The notes under the pieces: generated by a model
The model's database searches: none
What the model was told of the DNA's origin: nothing
Seen by the model: the letters and a program-made list of their open reading frames with translations, nothing else
Made by a program: the position numbers and the translations under genes
In this document: piece after piece, positions 9,398 through 17,252 of the stretch
Numbering within the stretch: the stretch's first letter is position 1
How the letters are laid out: every line of letters starts with the position of its first letter
DNA from: WHSV01 sp050693895
GTDB taxonomy: Bacteria; Actinomycetota; CADDZG01; WHSQ01
Direction: 5' to 3'
Assembly (NCBI GenBank): GCA_050693895.1
Contig: JBOGWS010000076.1
Coordinates: 1-64,000 of the forward strand
DNA length: 64,000 nucleotides

Positions 9398-10356
9398 GCG
9401 AGCTGCTCCGTGAGCTCGCGAACGGCGTCGGTCGATTCCGGCCGGTCCCCGCCGAGCATCAAGTAGAGCAGGCTCATTCGGACCGCGAGACCGTTGCTGA
9501 CCTGATCGAGAATGATGGCCCGTGGTGACTCCGAGACATCGGCCGAGATCTCGACTCCCCTGTTCATCGGCCCCGGGTGCATGACCAACGCGTCGGGTTT
9601 CATGCGAGCCTGCCGCCGCGAGTCGAGGCCCCACAGCGCCGCGTACTCCCTGAGCGACGGAAACAGCTGTTCGTTCTGGCGCTCTTTCTGAACCCGCAGG
9701 AGATAGCAGATGTCGACCTCCGGAATGACCGTGTCCAGGTCGTGCGAGATCGTTGCGCCCCAACCGGCCGCCTGCGGTGGGATCAGGGTCGGTGGGCCGC
9801 AGAGCGTCACATCCGCTCCCATCGTCACGAGACCCTTCACGTTGCTGCGGGCGACCCTGCTGTGGAGGATGTCCCCGACGATCGCCACCCTGAGACCCTC
9901 GAAGTCCTTGAAGTGCTGACGGATCGAGAACAGGTCGAGAAGCGCCTGAGTCGGATGCTCGTGGGAGCCGTCGCCCGCGTTGAGAACGCTCGCTTTCACC
10001 CAGCGGGCGAGCTGGTGCGGCGCGCCGGAGCTTCCGTGCCGGACGATGATCGCGTCCACCCCCATCGCCTCGAGCGTCCAGGCCGTGTCCTTGAAACTCT
10101 CGCCCTTCGCAACCGACGACTTCGAATCGGCGGAGAAGTTGATCACATCGGCGCTCAGCCTCTTCGCGGCTAGTTCGAAGCTGATCCGGGTTCGTGTTGA
10201 CGCCTCGTAAAAGAGGTTGCACACCGTGCGTCCTCTCAACGTCGGCAGCTTCTTGATCGGGCGGTCCGTCACCGACCGGAGCTGCTCTGCGGTGTCGAGG
10301 ACGTGAGTGATCTGTTCCGCCGAAAGCTGATCCATGGACAGCAGGTGTTTGATCAC
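9394..10356 (-). CDS. pyrB: Aspartate carbamoyltransferase catalytic subunit
   Basis: Joins carbamoyl phosphate to aspartate, the committed step of the pathway. The 320-residue protein carries the carbamoyl-phosphate signature STRTR at residues 53-57 (FYEASTRTRISFE) and the HPTQ motif (GSHEHPTQALLD). No pyrI regulatory subunit gene is nearby, so control is probably at the level of expression through PyrR. The start is GTG, overlapping the pyrR stop as GTGA. Confidence 0.97.
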   Translation of the reverse strand: MIKHLLSMDQLSAEQITHVLDTAEQLRSVTDRPIKKLPTLRGRTVCNLFYEASTRTRISFELAAKRLSADVINFSADSKSSVAKGESFKDTAWTLEAMGVDAIIVRHGSSGAPHQLARWVKASVLNAGDGSHEHPTQALLDLFSIRQHFKDFEGLRVAIVGDILHSRVARSNVKGLVTMGADVTLCGPPTLIPPQAAGWGATISHDLDTVIPEVDICYLLRVQKERQNEQLFPSLREYAALWGLDSRRQARMKPDALVMHPGPMNRGVEISADVSESPRAIILDQVSNGLAVRMSLLYLMLGGDRPESTDAVRELTEQLA

Positions 10357-10925
10357 GAGTGGACCTCCCCAATCAGTACGGCGTCCTCGCCGTCGATCTC
10401 ATTGACGTGCACCTTGACGACCTCGTGTGCCGAGGTGGGCAGGTTCTTCCCGACGTGGTCGGCTCGAATGGGCAGCTCACGGTGTCCCCGGTCGACCAAG
10501 ACCGCGAGGCGCATGGCCCGGGGTCGACCGAGATCCAAAACGGCGTCGAACGCGGCCCGGATGGTTCGCCCCGTGTACAGGACGTCGTCGACCAGCACCA
10601 CGATGCGACCGTCGATATCGACGGGCACGGTGGTCGACTCCAGATGGCGGGGCCCCCGCAGCGCGACGTCATCCCGGTACAGACTGACGTCGAGGGCTCC
10701 GGAGGGAACGTCGACGCTCTCGAACGACGCGATCGCATTCGCAACGCGGTCGGCCAGCGGCGCCCCGCGCGTGCGAATGCCGACGAGCACGAGGTCGTCA
10801 GTTCCCTTGTTGTGCTCGACGATCTCGTGGCTGATGCGGGTCAGGGCACGGCGGACGTCCGCTTCCTCCATGACGCGTGCCTTGAGAGCGAAGCCGAGCT
10901 CGGATGAGGCTCTGGATCGAGCCAT
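10353..10925 (-). CDS. pyrR: PyrR regulatory protein / uracil phosphoribosyltransferase
   Basis: PyrR binds pyr leader RNA when UMP is high and represses the operon; many members also have weak uracil phosphoribosyltransferase activity. The 190-residue protein has the PRPP loop IVVLVDDVLYTGRTIRAA and the PyrR-typical ISHEIVEHN near the N-terminus. It is the first gene of the operon. ATG is chosen as start; a TTG one codon earlier is also possible because the GGAGG lies 9 nt from the ATG and 6 nt from the TTG. A matching RNA target lies in its own leader. Confidence 0.95.
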   Translation of the reverse strand: MARSRASSELGFALKARVMEEADVRRALTRISHEIVEHNKGTDDLVLVGIRTRGAPLADRVANAIASFESVDVPSGALDVSLYRDDVALRGPRHLESTTVPVDIDGRIVVLVDDVLYTGRTIRAAFDAVLDLGRPRAMRLAVLVDRGHRELPIRADHVGKNLPTSAHEVVKVHVNEIDGEDAVLIGEVHS

Positions 10926-10932
10926 CAAAAAA

Positions 10933-10975
10933 CGCCTCCTCGATCCGCCGTAGCGGTTGGGGAAGCGTGCGTGCA
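10933..10975 (-). promoter_or_regulatory. pyrR Shine-Dalgarno and predicted sequestering stem
   Basis: The pyrR ribosome site GGAGG lies at 10935-10939. On the minus-strand RNA the segment CGCTTCC (10961-10967) can pair with GGAGGCG (10933-10939) in a 7-bp stem with one G-U pair, enclosing a small CCGC/GCGG hairpin. The same CGCTTCC is part of a 16-nt stretch (10960-10975) that could pair instead with the 3' half of the PyrR loop (11003-11018), with 13 of 16 positions paired. The two structures exclude each other, so this looks like a translational switch. Confidence 0.55.
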
Positions 10976-11010
10976 GCTATGAATGATCTTGCACACGTTA
11001 TCTACACTCA

Positions 11011-11042
11011 CCCTTTCCGGCCTCGCGGGGCCGAGTTAAAGG
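11011..11042 (-). promoter_or_regulatory. PyrR-binding RNA element
   Basis: Read on the minus strand the leader has CCTTTAACTCGGCCCC followed by GCGAGGCCGGAAAGGG. This fits the known PyrR binding loop: a CTTTAA/AAGG base, a G/C-rich upper stem (CGGCC/GGCCG) and a purine-rich GNGAGGC loop. It lies about 85 nt upstream of pyrR, where autoregulatory PyrR loops are found. The element is seen directly in sequence; its function is inferred from family knowledge. Confidence 0.75.
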
Positions 11043-11099
11043 TTGGTCATCGAGCAGGTTACACCGGATGGCAAGGAGCACCCCGCCCGCAGTTGAAGA

Positions 11100-12890
11100 T
11101 CAGGCCCCCTCGCGCGCCATTCTCGCCGGCGTCGGGGGAAGAGGCAGGACGAACGAGAACTGCGTGCCCACGGCTTCGGAGCTGATCACGTCGAGACTCG
11201 ACCCATGCAGCTCCAGCACCTCCATCGCGAACGCGAGTCCCAGTCCCGCGCCGCGCACCCGGCGATCGTTGGGATCGCCGCCTCTGAAGAAGCGTTCGCC
11301 CAGCCGGTTGAGCTCGTCGGCCGGAATGCCCGGGCCTTCGTCGCCCACGACGATGCGAACGTGGTCGTCCTCGTCCGCCCCCTCGATCCAGAGGTGCGTG
11401 CCCGCGGGCGTGTACTTGGCGGCGTTCGCCAGGAGATTCTCGAGAACCCGATCCAAAAGGAGCGGGTCGGCCTCGACCAGCAACTCGCCGCTCACGTCCA
11501 CGGTGACGACGTGTTCGCTGAGCAGCGGCTGGAGCCTGCTCACCAGCGCACCGACTCTGTGGGCTAGGTCCACCGGCCTCAGCTCGATCGCGAACTTGCC
11601 CTCTTCGATCCGAGAAAAATCGAGCAGGTTGGTGACGATGTCGTGCAGGACGCGCGAGTTCGCATTGAGCCGCGTCAGCAACTCGAGACGCTCCTCCACT
11701 CCGAGCTGCTCGTAGTAGCGCTCGAGCGTGCTTCCGAACCCCTCGATGGCCGTAAGGGGGGTTCGAATCTCGTGCGACACGGTGGAGATGAAGTCGCTCT
11801 TCATCCGGTCGAGCTCGCGCAGGCGCTCGAGCGCCTCGTTCTTCTGCTCGAATCCCTCGGCGACCTCCAGCGCTCTGGACGCCTGAGCGGCGAGCAGTTC
11901 GAAGGCCTCGACCTCCTCGTCCGAGATCCGGAGTTGGTCCTTGGCACCGCCCACCAGAACCGCCCTCAGCTCTCCGTTAAGCCTGATCGGAGTCGCCATG
12001 ACCGAGCGGAATCCGAGCTTCTGCAGAGAGGGCACGGGGACTTTGAAATGACGGTAGTCATCGACGACGATCGTGCGCCCCTCCCTAATGCACATTCCCA
12101 CCCCGCCCAAGGTGAAAGGGAGCCGTGCGCTCAGGTATTCGTCGGGAAGTCCCAGCCCGTACAGCGACGCGTAGGTCCGGGACTCATGATCGACCTCGGA
12201 GATGTTCGCCGCCTCGAATCCGAGTCGCTGGGTCGCGTGAACGACGGCCCGAATGACCTCGTCGGGCTTGAGGTTACCGATGTCGCGCGCTGCGACGGCC
12301 ACGGTCTGGAACAGGGCGGCTCGCCGCTCCGATTCGTCGCGCGCCTGGGTCTCGGCGGCGATGACTCGCCTGAACTCGGACGAGATGAAGCTACCGATGG
12401 CGAAGGCGATGCCCAGAATGGCGAGGCGGAGGACGAGATTCCCGGCGGGCGTGGCCTTCTCGTCGAGGAGAATCGCCGCCGTGTAGGAGATCATCGTCAC
12501 GGAGAGGAGAGCGATCTGATAATTGAGGGGATAGACGAGGGCGATGAACAGCAGCACCGGCATGTACAGCAGATACAGAGCGGACTCGCTGCCTCCGGTC
12601 ACGCTAAGGGCCACGCTGATCAGAAGCACGTAGAACAGCGCCCACGCCCCCGGCACCAGGTTCAGAAGCCGCGGACTCATGACCCGACGCCAGGGGAAAA
12701 CCCACATCATGAGCGCGCCCACGAATCCAACGCCCATTAGCACGAGGAAGGGGATCTGCTCGATCCGCTCCCGGTGAGGCAAGAGCGCGTAGGCCAGCAG
12801 CGCCAGCAGCGTTATCGCGCACAGGCGGACTCCCACCCTCATCTGGCGGCCGCGATATGAAGTTGGTGTGTCGCGCCAGTTCCCGGACAT
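11100..12890 (-). CDS. Membrane sensor histidine kinase with GAF domain (orphan)
   Basis: The 596-residue protein has five to six hydrophobic segments between residues 20 and 170, a GAF-like domain at about 200-345, a HisKA dimerisation helix with phospho-acceptor His373 in FISTVSHEIRTPL, and a HATPase domain with N-box (ENLLANAAKYTP), DEGPGIP and GAGLGLA. It is a complete kinase, probably sensing through the GAF or membrane part. No response regulator is nearby. The start is taken at an ATG with AAGGAGGGG just upstream; the longer open frame only overlaps nusB out of phase. The ligand is unknown. Confidence 0.9.
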   Translation of the reverse strand: MSGNWRDTPTSYRGRQMRVGVRLCAITLLALLAYALLPHRERIEQIPFLVLMGVGFVGALMMWVFPWRRVMSPRLLNLVPGAWALFYVLLISVALSVTGGSESALYLLYMPVLLFIALVYPLNYQIALLSVTMISYTAAILLDEKATPAGNLVLRLAILGIAFAIGSFISSEFRRVIAAETQARDESERRAALFQTVAVAARDIGNLKPDEVIRAVVHATQRLGFEAANISEVDHESRTYASLYGLGLPDEYLSARLPFTLGGVGMCIREGRTIVVDDYRHFKVPVPSLQKLGFRSVMATPIRLNGELRAVLVGGAKDQLRISDEEVEAFELLAAQASRALEVAEGFEQKNEALERLRELDRMKSDFISTVSHEIRTPLTAIEGFGSTLERYYEQLGVEERLELLTRLNANSRVLHDIVTNLLDFSRIEEGKFAIELRPVDLAHRVGALVSRLQPLLSEHVVTVDVSGELLVEADPLLLDRVLENLLANAAKYTPAGTHLWIEGADEDDHVRIVVGDEGPGIPADELNRLGERFFRGGDPNDRRVRGAGLGLAFAMEVLELHGSSLDVISSEAVGTQFSFVLPLPPTPARMAREGA

Positions 12891-12937
12891 ACCCCTCCTT
12901 AGTGGGCCTCCCCTAGCCGAGCAGAAGCGCGGGGGCC

Positions 12938-12954
12938 GGTCAACACGTTTGACC
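12938..12954. promoter_or_regulatory. Palindrome upstream of the sensor kinase, possible operator
   Basis: GGTCAA and TTGACC form a perfect 6-bp inverted repeat around a CACGT centre, 48 nt before the kinase start in the roughly 105-bp gap to nusB. The TTGACC half on the minus strand also resembles a -35 box, though no clear -10 box follows at 17 nt. The size and symmetry fit a dimeric repressor site. No candidate regulator is encoded next to it. Confidence 0.35.
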
Positions 12955-12996
12955 CTCGGCAAAAGAGGAAAGCGCATATCCCCGACCGCCGGTGAC

Positions 12997-13479
12997 TCAG
13001 GTCTGGGGCTCGGCTTCCGCGATGCGGCCGAGCAACCCGTTGACGAACCGGCCCGAGTCGTCGGTCGAGAGCTCCTTGGCGACCTCCACCGCCTCGTTGA
13101 TCGCGACGGCCACGGGGATGTCGTCGCCCCACATGAGCTCGAAGATGGCCAGCCGAACAAGGTTGCGGTCGACCAACGGCATCCGTTGAATCGCCCACCG
13201 ATCGGCGTAGGCAACGATGAGGGCGTCGATGTCCGCGTGATGCGCCTGCACGCCCTCGACGAGCTCGAGCGCGTAGCTCAAGGCGTCCTCGTGGGGCGCC
13301 TCCTCCGCCGGAGCAACAACGCCCTCCGCCTCGTCCGAGGGGGCTTGATCGTCGGGGGCGGGTACGACCCAGCCCTCGCTTCGCCTCAGCTCGAACGCCT
13401 CGCTGGGTAAGACGTCGCGGATCTCGGCCTCATAAAGAACATCGAGGGCAAGCCGTCGGGCCGTGCGACGTGACTTCAT
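12997..13479 (-). CDS. nusB: Transcription antitermination factor NusB
   Basis: NusB pairs with S10 (NusE) on boxA RNA to antiterminate rRNA transcription. The 160-residue all-helical protein begins MKSRRTARRLALDVLYEAE, as NusB does, and ends with the conserved MPLVDRNLVRLAIFEL and FVNGLLGRIA segments. Between the first helix and the main domain is an acidic Pro/Ala/Glu-rich insert of about 35 residues (about residues 33-65) that is not part of the usual fold. It follows efp in the order typical of many bacteria. Confidence 0.95.
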   Translation of the reverse strand: MKSRRTARRLALDVLYEAEIRDVLPSEAFELRRSEGWVVPAPDDQAPSDEAEGVVAPAEEAPHEDALSYALELVEGVQAHHADIDALIVAYADRWAIQRMPLVDRNLVRLAIFELMWGDDIPVAVAINEAVEVAKELSTDDSGRFVNGLLGRIAEAEPQT

Positions 13480-13493
13480 TCCGGTGTGAGCGC

Positions 13494-14051
13494 CTAGCCC
13501 CGCGATGAGTATTCGCCGTTGCGGGTGTCGACCCTGATCTTGTCCCCGATCTCGAGAAACAAAGGAACCTGGACGACGGCACCGGTTTCGACGGTCGCCG
13601 GCTTGAGGGCACCCGAGACGCGGTCGCCCTTCATCCCCGGCTCTGTTTCGGTGATCTCGAGAATCATGCTGACCGGGAGGTCGGCGCCTACGGGCTGCCC
13701 CTGGTAGGTCTGTACCACGCAGGTCGTGCCGTCCTTGAGAAACTTTCCGGACTCGCCGAGAAACTCGGGGTCGACGTGGATCTGCTCGTAGGTCTCGCTG
13801 TCCATGAACACGAGACCGGCGTCATCCTTGTAGAGGTACTGCATCTCGCGTTTGTCGAGCACCGCGAGCTCGACCTTTTCATCGGCCCTGAAGGTTCGGT
13901 CCACGACCGCACCGGAGTCGACGTTCTTCAACTTGGTCTTGACGAACGCGTGCCCCTTGCCCGGCTTGACGTGTTGGTAGTAGGTGATCGTGAACAGCTT
14001 GCCGTCCAGATTGAGGGTCTGGCCCGGTCGCATGTCGTTGGTCGAAATCAT
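13494..14051 (-). CDS. efp: Translation elongation factor P
   Basis: EF-P rescues ribosomes stalled on polyproline. At 185 residues it has the normal three-domain length. The modifiable tip lysine is present as Lys32 in HVKPGKGHAFVKTK, and the C-terminus ends GDKIRVDTRNGEYSSRG. No dedicated lysylation genes (epmA, epmB) are visible in the window, so any tip modification is unknown. It lies between the aminopeptidase and nusB genes. Polyproline stretches occur in several neighbours (PilT linker, PATAN protein), so EF-P may matter for their translation. Confidence 0.97.
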   Translation of the reverse strand: MISTNDMRPGQTLNLDGKLFTITYYQHVKPGKGHAFVKTKLKNVDSGAVVDRTFRADEKVELAVLDKREMQYLYKDDAGLVFMDSETYEQIHVDPEFLGESGKFLKDGTTCVVQTYQGQPVGADLPVSMILEITETEPGMKGDRVSGALKPATVETGAVVQVPLFLEIGDKIRVDTRNGEYSSRG

Positions 14052-14153
14052 CTGTCTCCTAGCTGGATGGTCTGTATCGGGAGCGTCGGCGACGGTGTCG
14101 CGCGCCCACCCACGAAACGCTACCCGTTGCGGCCACCCGGTACGACCGGCGCC

Positions 14154-15227
14154 TCACACGACGGTAAGCGTGTCCTTGGGCGCTTGCGTCAGCACCTCGG
14201 CCCCCGTTTCGGTGATCAGCACGCAATCCTCTATTCGAACGCCTCCGGTGTCCTCGAGATAGAGCCCCGGCTCGTTGGTCATCACCATGCCGGGCGAGAG
14301 GATGTCCTCGCTGATGCGATTGAAGCGCGGTGACTCGTGCACCTCCAGGCCGAGCCCATGACCCAGTCCGTGACCGAAATCGTTGAACCCCGCCTCTTTG
14401 ACGGTGCTGCGCGCGACCGCGTCGACCGCGCGACATTCCGCATCGGGCTTCATGGCGGCGAGCGCGTTCGCGTTCGCCTTCAGAACCGCATCGTATTGAC
14501 GTTGCTGCTCCTCGCTCGGCGAGCCGAGGACAACCGTGCGGGACAGGTCGCCGCAATAGCCATCGACGCGCGCACCGAAGTCGAGCAGCACGAAGTCTCC
14601 CTTCTCGAAACGACGATTCGAGGGCGTGTGATGGATGTGCGCGCTGAGGGGGCCGGAGCCGACGATGGGCTCGAAGCTGATCTCGTCGGCGCCGTTGGTC
14701 CGCATGAAGACCTCGAGCTCCAGGGCGATGTCCCTCTCGCTCGCCCCCGGCCGCAGTCGGTCGAGGATGTGCGCGTAGGCGTCGTCGCCTAATGCGATTG
14801 CCGCGCGGAGTGCCTCGACCTCGCCCGGCTCCTTGATGCGCCGCTGATCCTCGATGGACCCTCGCGCGGTGACGAGGTCCACGCCCTGGAGACGCAGGGC
14901 GAGATCATCTCGCTCGGCAAGGGTCATGGTCTTTCCTTCGACCGCCAGTCTCGTGATCCCCGACTCCTTGAGCATCGGCTCGAGCACATCCGTCAGCCGG
15001 TTGGCGTAGATGGACACGTCCGCCGATTTCACGAGGTCCCTTGCGCGGGCCCGGTAGCGCCCGTCGGTCATGAAGCGAGCGCCGTCGGTGGTCACCAGCA
15101 CCTGTCCGTTGCTCCCCGAGAAACCCGTGATGTACCTGGCGTTCGTCAGGCTCGTGACGAGTAATGCCTGTGCCTCGAGCGAATCGAGCTCGCCCTGCAG
15201 CCTCGTCACCCGGCCTTCGTAGTTCAT
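14154..15227 (-). CDS. M24 family aminopeptidase (Xaa-Pro type)
   Basis: A 357-residue M24B peptidase with an N-terminal creatinase-like domain (about 1-125) and a C-terminal pita-bread domain. Metal ligands are visible in LLDFGARVDGYCGDLSRT (two Asp), GHGLGHGLGLEVHE (His), TNEPGLY (Glu) and GGVRIEDCVLIT (Glu). The family removes an N-terminal residue before proline (PepQ/PepP). It lies directly upstream of efp, a common pairing in bacteria. The ATG overlaps the aroQ stop as ATGA, which sets the start. Confidence 0.92.
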   Translation of the reverse strand: MNYEGRVTRLQGELDSLEAQALLVTSLTNARYITGFSGSNGQVLVTTDGARFMTDGRYRARARDLVKSADVSIYANRLTDVLEPMLKESGITRLAVEGKTMTLAERDDLALRLQGVDLVTARGSIEDQRRIKEPGEVEALRAAIALGDDAYAHILDRLRPGASERDIALELEVFMRTNGADEISFEPIVGSGPLSAHIHHTPSNRRFEKGDFVLLDFGARVDGYCGDLSRTVVLGSPSEEQQRQYDAVLKANANALAAMKPDAECRAVDAVARSTVKEAGFNDFGHGLGHGLGLEVHESPRFNRISEDILSPGMVMTNEPGLYLEDTGGVRIEDCVLITETGAEVLTQAPKDTLTVV

Positions 15228-15661
15228 CTGTTCAGCACTCCCTTCAGGGCCACCAGAGCGGCGACGTAGGAATGGGGGCCGAAACCCGCGACGAGGCCCT
15301 TCGCGGCCTCCGCAGTCACCGACGTCCTCCTCCACTGCTCGCGCGCGTGGATGTTGCTTAGGTGCACCTCGATCACTGGGAACGGAACGGCTCTAATCGC
15401 ATCCGCGATCGCGCGCGACGTGTGCGAGTACGCCGCGGGATTCAGCAACACTCCATCGACCCCGGCGTCGATGCCCGAGTGCAACAGCTCGATGATCTCG
15501 CCCTCGCGAGCCGTCTGCCAGAAGCCAAGCTCGAATCCGAGCTCGGCCGCCTCCTTTTCGATGACGGCGTTGACTTCTTCGAGCGAGCTGTCGCCGTACA
15601 CGGCAAGTTCGCGCGTGCCGAGCAAGTTGAGATTCGGTCCATGTATTACGAACGCCTTCAT
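15224..15661 (-). CDS. aroQ: Type II 3-dehydroquinate dehydratase
   Basis: Converts 3-dehydroquinate to 3-dehydroshikimate in the shikimate pathway. At 145 residues it is the small dodecameric type II enzyme. Catalytic Tyr22 sits in the flexible loop after GPNLNLLGTRE, and the active-site His lies in EVHLSNIHAREQWR. The LLNPAAYSHTSRA segment is the usual substrate-binding stretch. Its start overlaps the aroKB stop. Confidence 0.97.
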   Translation of the reverse strand: MKAFVIHGPNLNLLGTRELAVYGDSSLEEVNAVIEKEAAELGFELGFWQTAREGEIIELLHSGIDAGVDGVLLNPAAYSHTSRAIADAIRAVPFPVIEVHLSNIHAREQWRRTSVTAEAAKGLVAGFGPHSYVAALVALKGVLNR

Positions 15662-17241
15662 CCGGCCATCCTCTCGAGTGCGGTTGCGATTGCCGCGCTG
15701 CTTGCCCGTACCCCGGCCTCCGGCGCTCCCACATCATTGAGCAACACGAAGCGGACTCCGCCTTGATACTTCTTATCGTGCCGCCAGGCACGCTCGAGCG
15801 CGTGAACATCGAGCGAGGCCGACGTTGGAAGGCCCACCCGATCGAGGATCCGCCGGTGGAGGTCGACCACGCTCTCTTCGATCCTTCCCAGCTCGCGCGC
15901 GAGGTGAGCGGCGGCCATCATGCCGAGCGCGACGGCCTCCCCGTGACGAACGCCCTCCGATCCCCCCGACCAGCCCGCGTGCTCGATCGCGTGGGCAAAG
16001 GTGTGACCGTAGTTGAGATGGGCGCGCACTCCCAGTTCACGCTCGTCCCGAGCCACGATGTCAGCCTTGATCGCGACGGACCGCGCGACGATCGCACTGA
16101 GCGTCGCCTCATCGTGTTCGAAGATCGCGTCGACATTGCTCGCCACGAGATCGAGGATCTCGGGCCGAGCGATGAAGCCGTACTTGATGACCTCCGCGAG
16201 TCCGGCCCTCAGCTCGGTCTCGGGCAGCGTCTGTAGCAGCCGCACGTCGCAGATGACGGTTGCAGGTTGGTGGATGGTCCCCACGAGATTCTTGCCGTGC
16301 TCGAGGTTGACCCCCGTCTTCCCGCCGACCGCCGCATCCACTTGGCCGAGCAACGAGGTCGGGACCTGCACTACGGGCATCCCCCGGTTGTAGGTCGAGG
16401 CCACGAATCCGGCAAGATCCGTCACGACTCCCCCGCCGACGCCGATGACGACATCGCGCCGGTGTGCTCCCGCCTTGGCGAGCTCGTCATAGAGGACCGC
16501 CGCCGCCGCTATGGACTTCGAGCTCTCGCCCTCGGGCACCGCCCCGACGTGGGCCGCCAGGCCCCGGCTCTCGAGCGCCGCGGCAACCGGGACGGACAAC
16601 TGTGCAAGCGAGGGGTGGGTGATCACGTAGGCCAGCTCGGCCCCGTCGAACGGGGGCAGGAAGTATTCGACCCGTGCCATGAGGTCGGCGCCCACGTAAA
16701 CGGGATAGCCCTCGTTGCCCACCGACGTCCACACCCTGGTGAGATGCGTGGACTCGAATAGCTCTGCCATGGCGGCAGCCTCCATCGCCACGTGCTTCGG
16801 ATCCTTGGCGTCCGTCTCGATGACGATGTCGGCCGCAGCGCGGTACATCATGTGACGCGCCTGAAACAGTTCGAAGGGATCCTCGAGCTGTAGCATCGGG
16901 CGATCGGCCGCCACGCCGAGTCGCTCGTTGACGGCCGCGTAACTGGTGTCGAGGTACAGAACGAGCGAATCGAGGAGGTCAGAGCGCGTGTCTGGGTCGT
17001 TGACTGCTCCTCCCCCGAGCGCGATGACGGAACGGGGACCGCTCAGCACCTCGGCGACGACCTCTCGCTCGATCGAGCGGAACGCCTCCTCACCTCCCGA
17101 CGCGAAGATCCCGGGAATCGTGGCGCCGGCTCGTTTCTGAACGACGTGGTCGGTGTCGATGAACGGAAGGGCGAGCTCCTCCGCGAGAAGTTCCCCGACC
17201 GTGGACTTTCCGGCTCCCATGAACCCGACAAGGACGATCAT
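15658..17241 (-). CDS. aroKB: Fused shikimate kinase / 3-dehydroquinate synthase
   Basis: One 527-residue chain combines two shikimate-pathway enzymes. Residues 1 to about 165 are shikimate kinase, with Walker A GFMGAGKST at 6-14, the shikimate-binding DTD and ALGGGAVN. Residues from about 175 are 3-dehydroquinate synthase, with NAD-binding GGGVVTDLAGFVAS, catalytic Lys and metal sites in GGKTGVNLEHGKN, EVIKYGF and LNYGHTFAHAIE. The joint runs without any stop or frameshift. Separate aroK and aroB genes are more common, but fusions are known. Confidence 0.95.
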   Translation of the reverse strand: MIVLVGFMGAGKSTVGELLAEELALPFIDTDHVVQKRAGATIPGIFASGGEEAFRSIEREVVAEVLSGPRSVIALGGGAVNDPDTRSDLLDSLVLYLDTSYAAVNERLGVAADRPMLQLEDPFELFQARHMMYRAAADIVIETDAKDPKHVAMEAAAMAELFESTHLTRVWTSVGNEGYPVYVGADLMARVEYFLPPFDGAELAYVITHPSLAQLSVPVAAALESRGLAAHVGAVPEGESSKSIAAAAVLYDELAKAGAHRRDVVIGVGGGVVTDLAGFVASTYNRGMPVVQVPTSLLGQVDAAVGGKTGVNLEHGKNLVGTIHQPATVICDVRLLQTLPETELRAGLAEVIKYGFIARPEILDLVASNVDAIFEHDEATLSAIVARSVAIKADIVARDERELGVRAHLNYGHTFAHAIEHAGWSGGSEGVRHGEAVALGMMAAAHLARELGRIEESVVDLHRRILDRVGLPTSASLDVHALERAWRHDKKYQGGVRFVLLNDVGAPEAGVRASSAAIATALERMAG

Positions 17242-17252
17242 CGTCTACCGGC

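Noticed and set aside
12891..13214. N-terminal extension of the sensor kinase across nusB
   Set aside because: The frame stays open by GC bias only. It overlaps conserved nusB coding, and a strong ribosome site marks the ATG at 12890.
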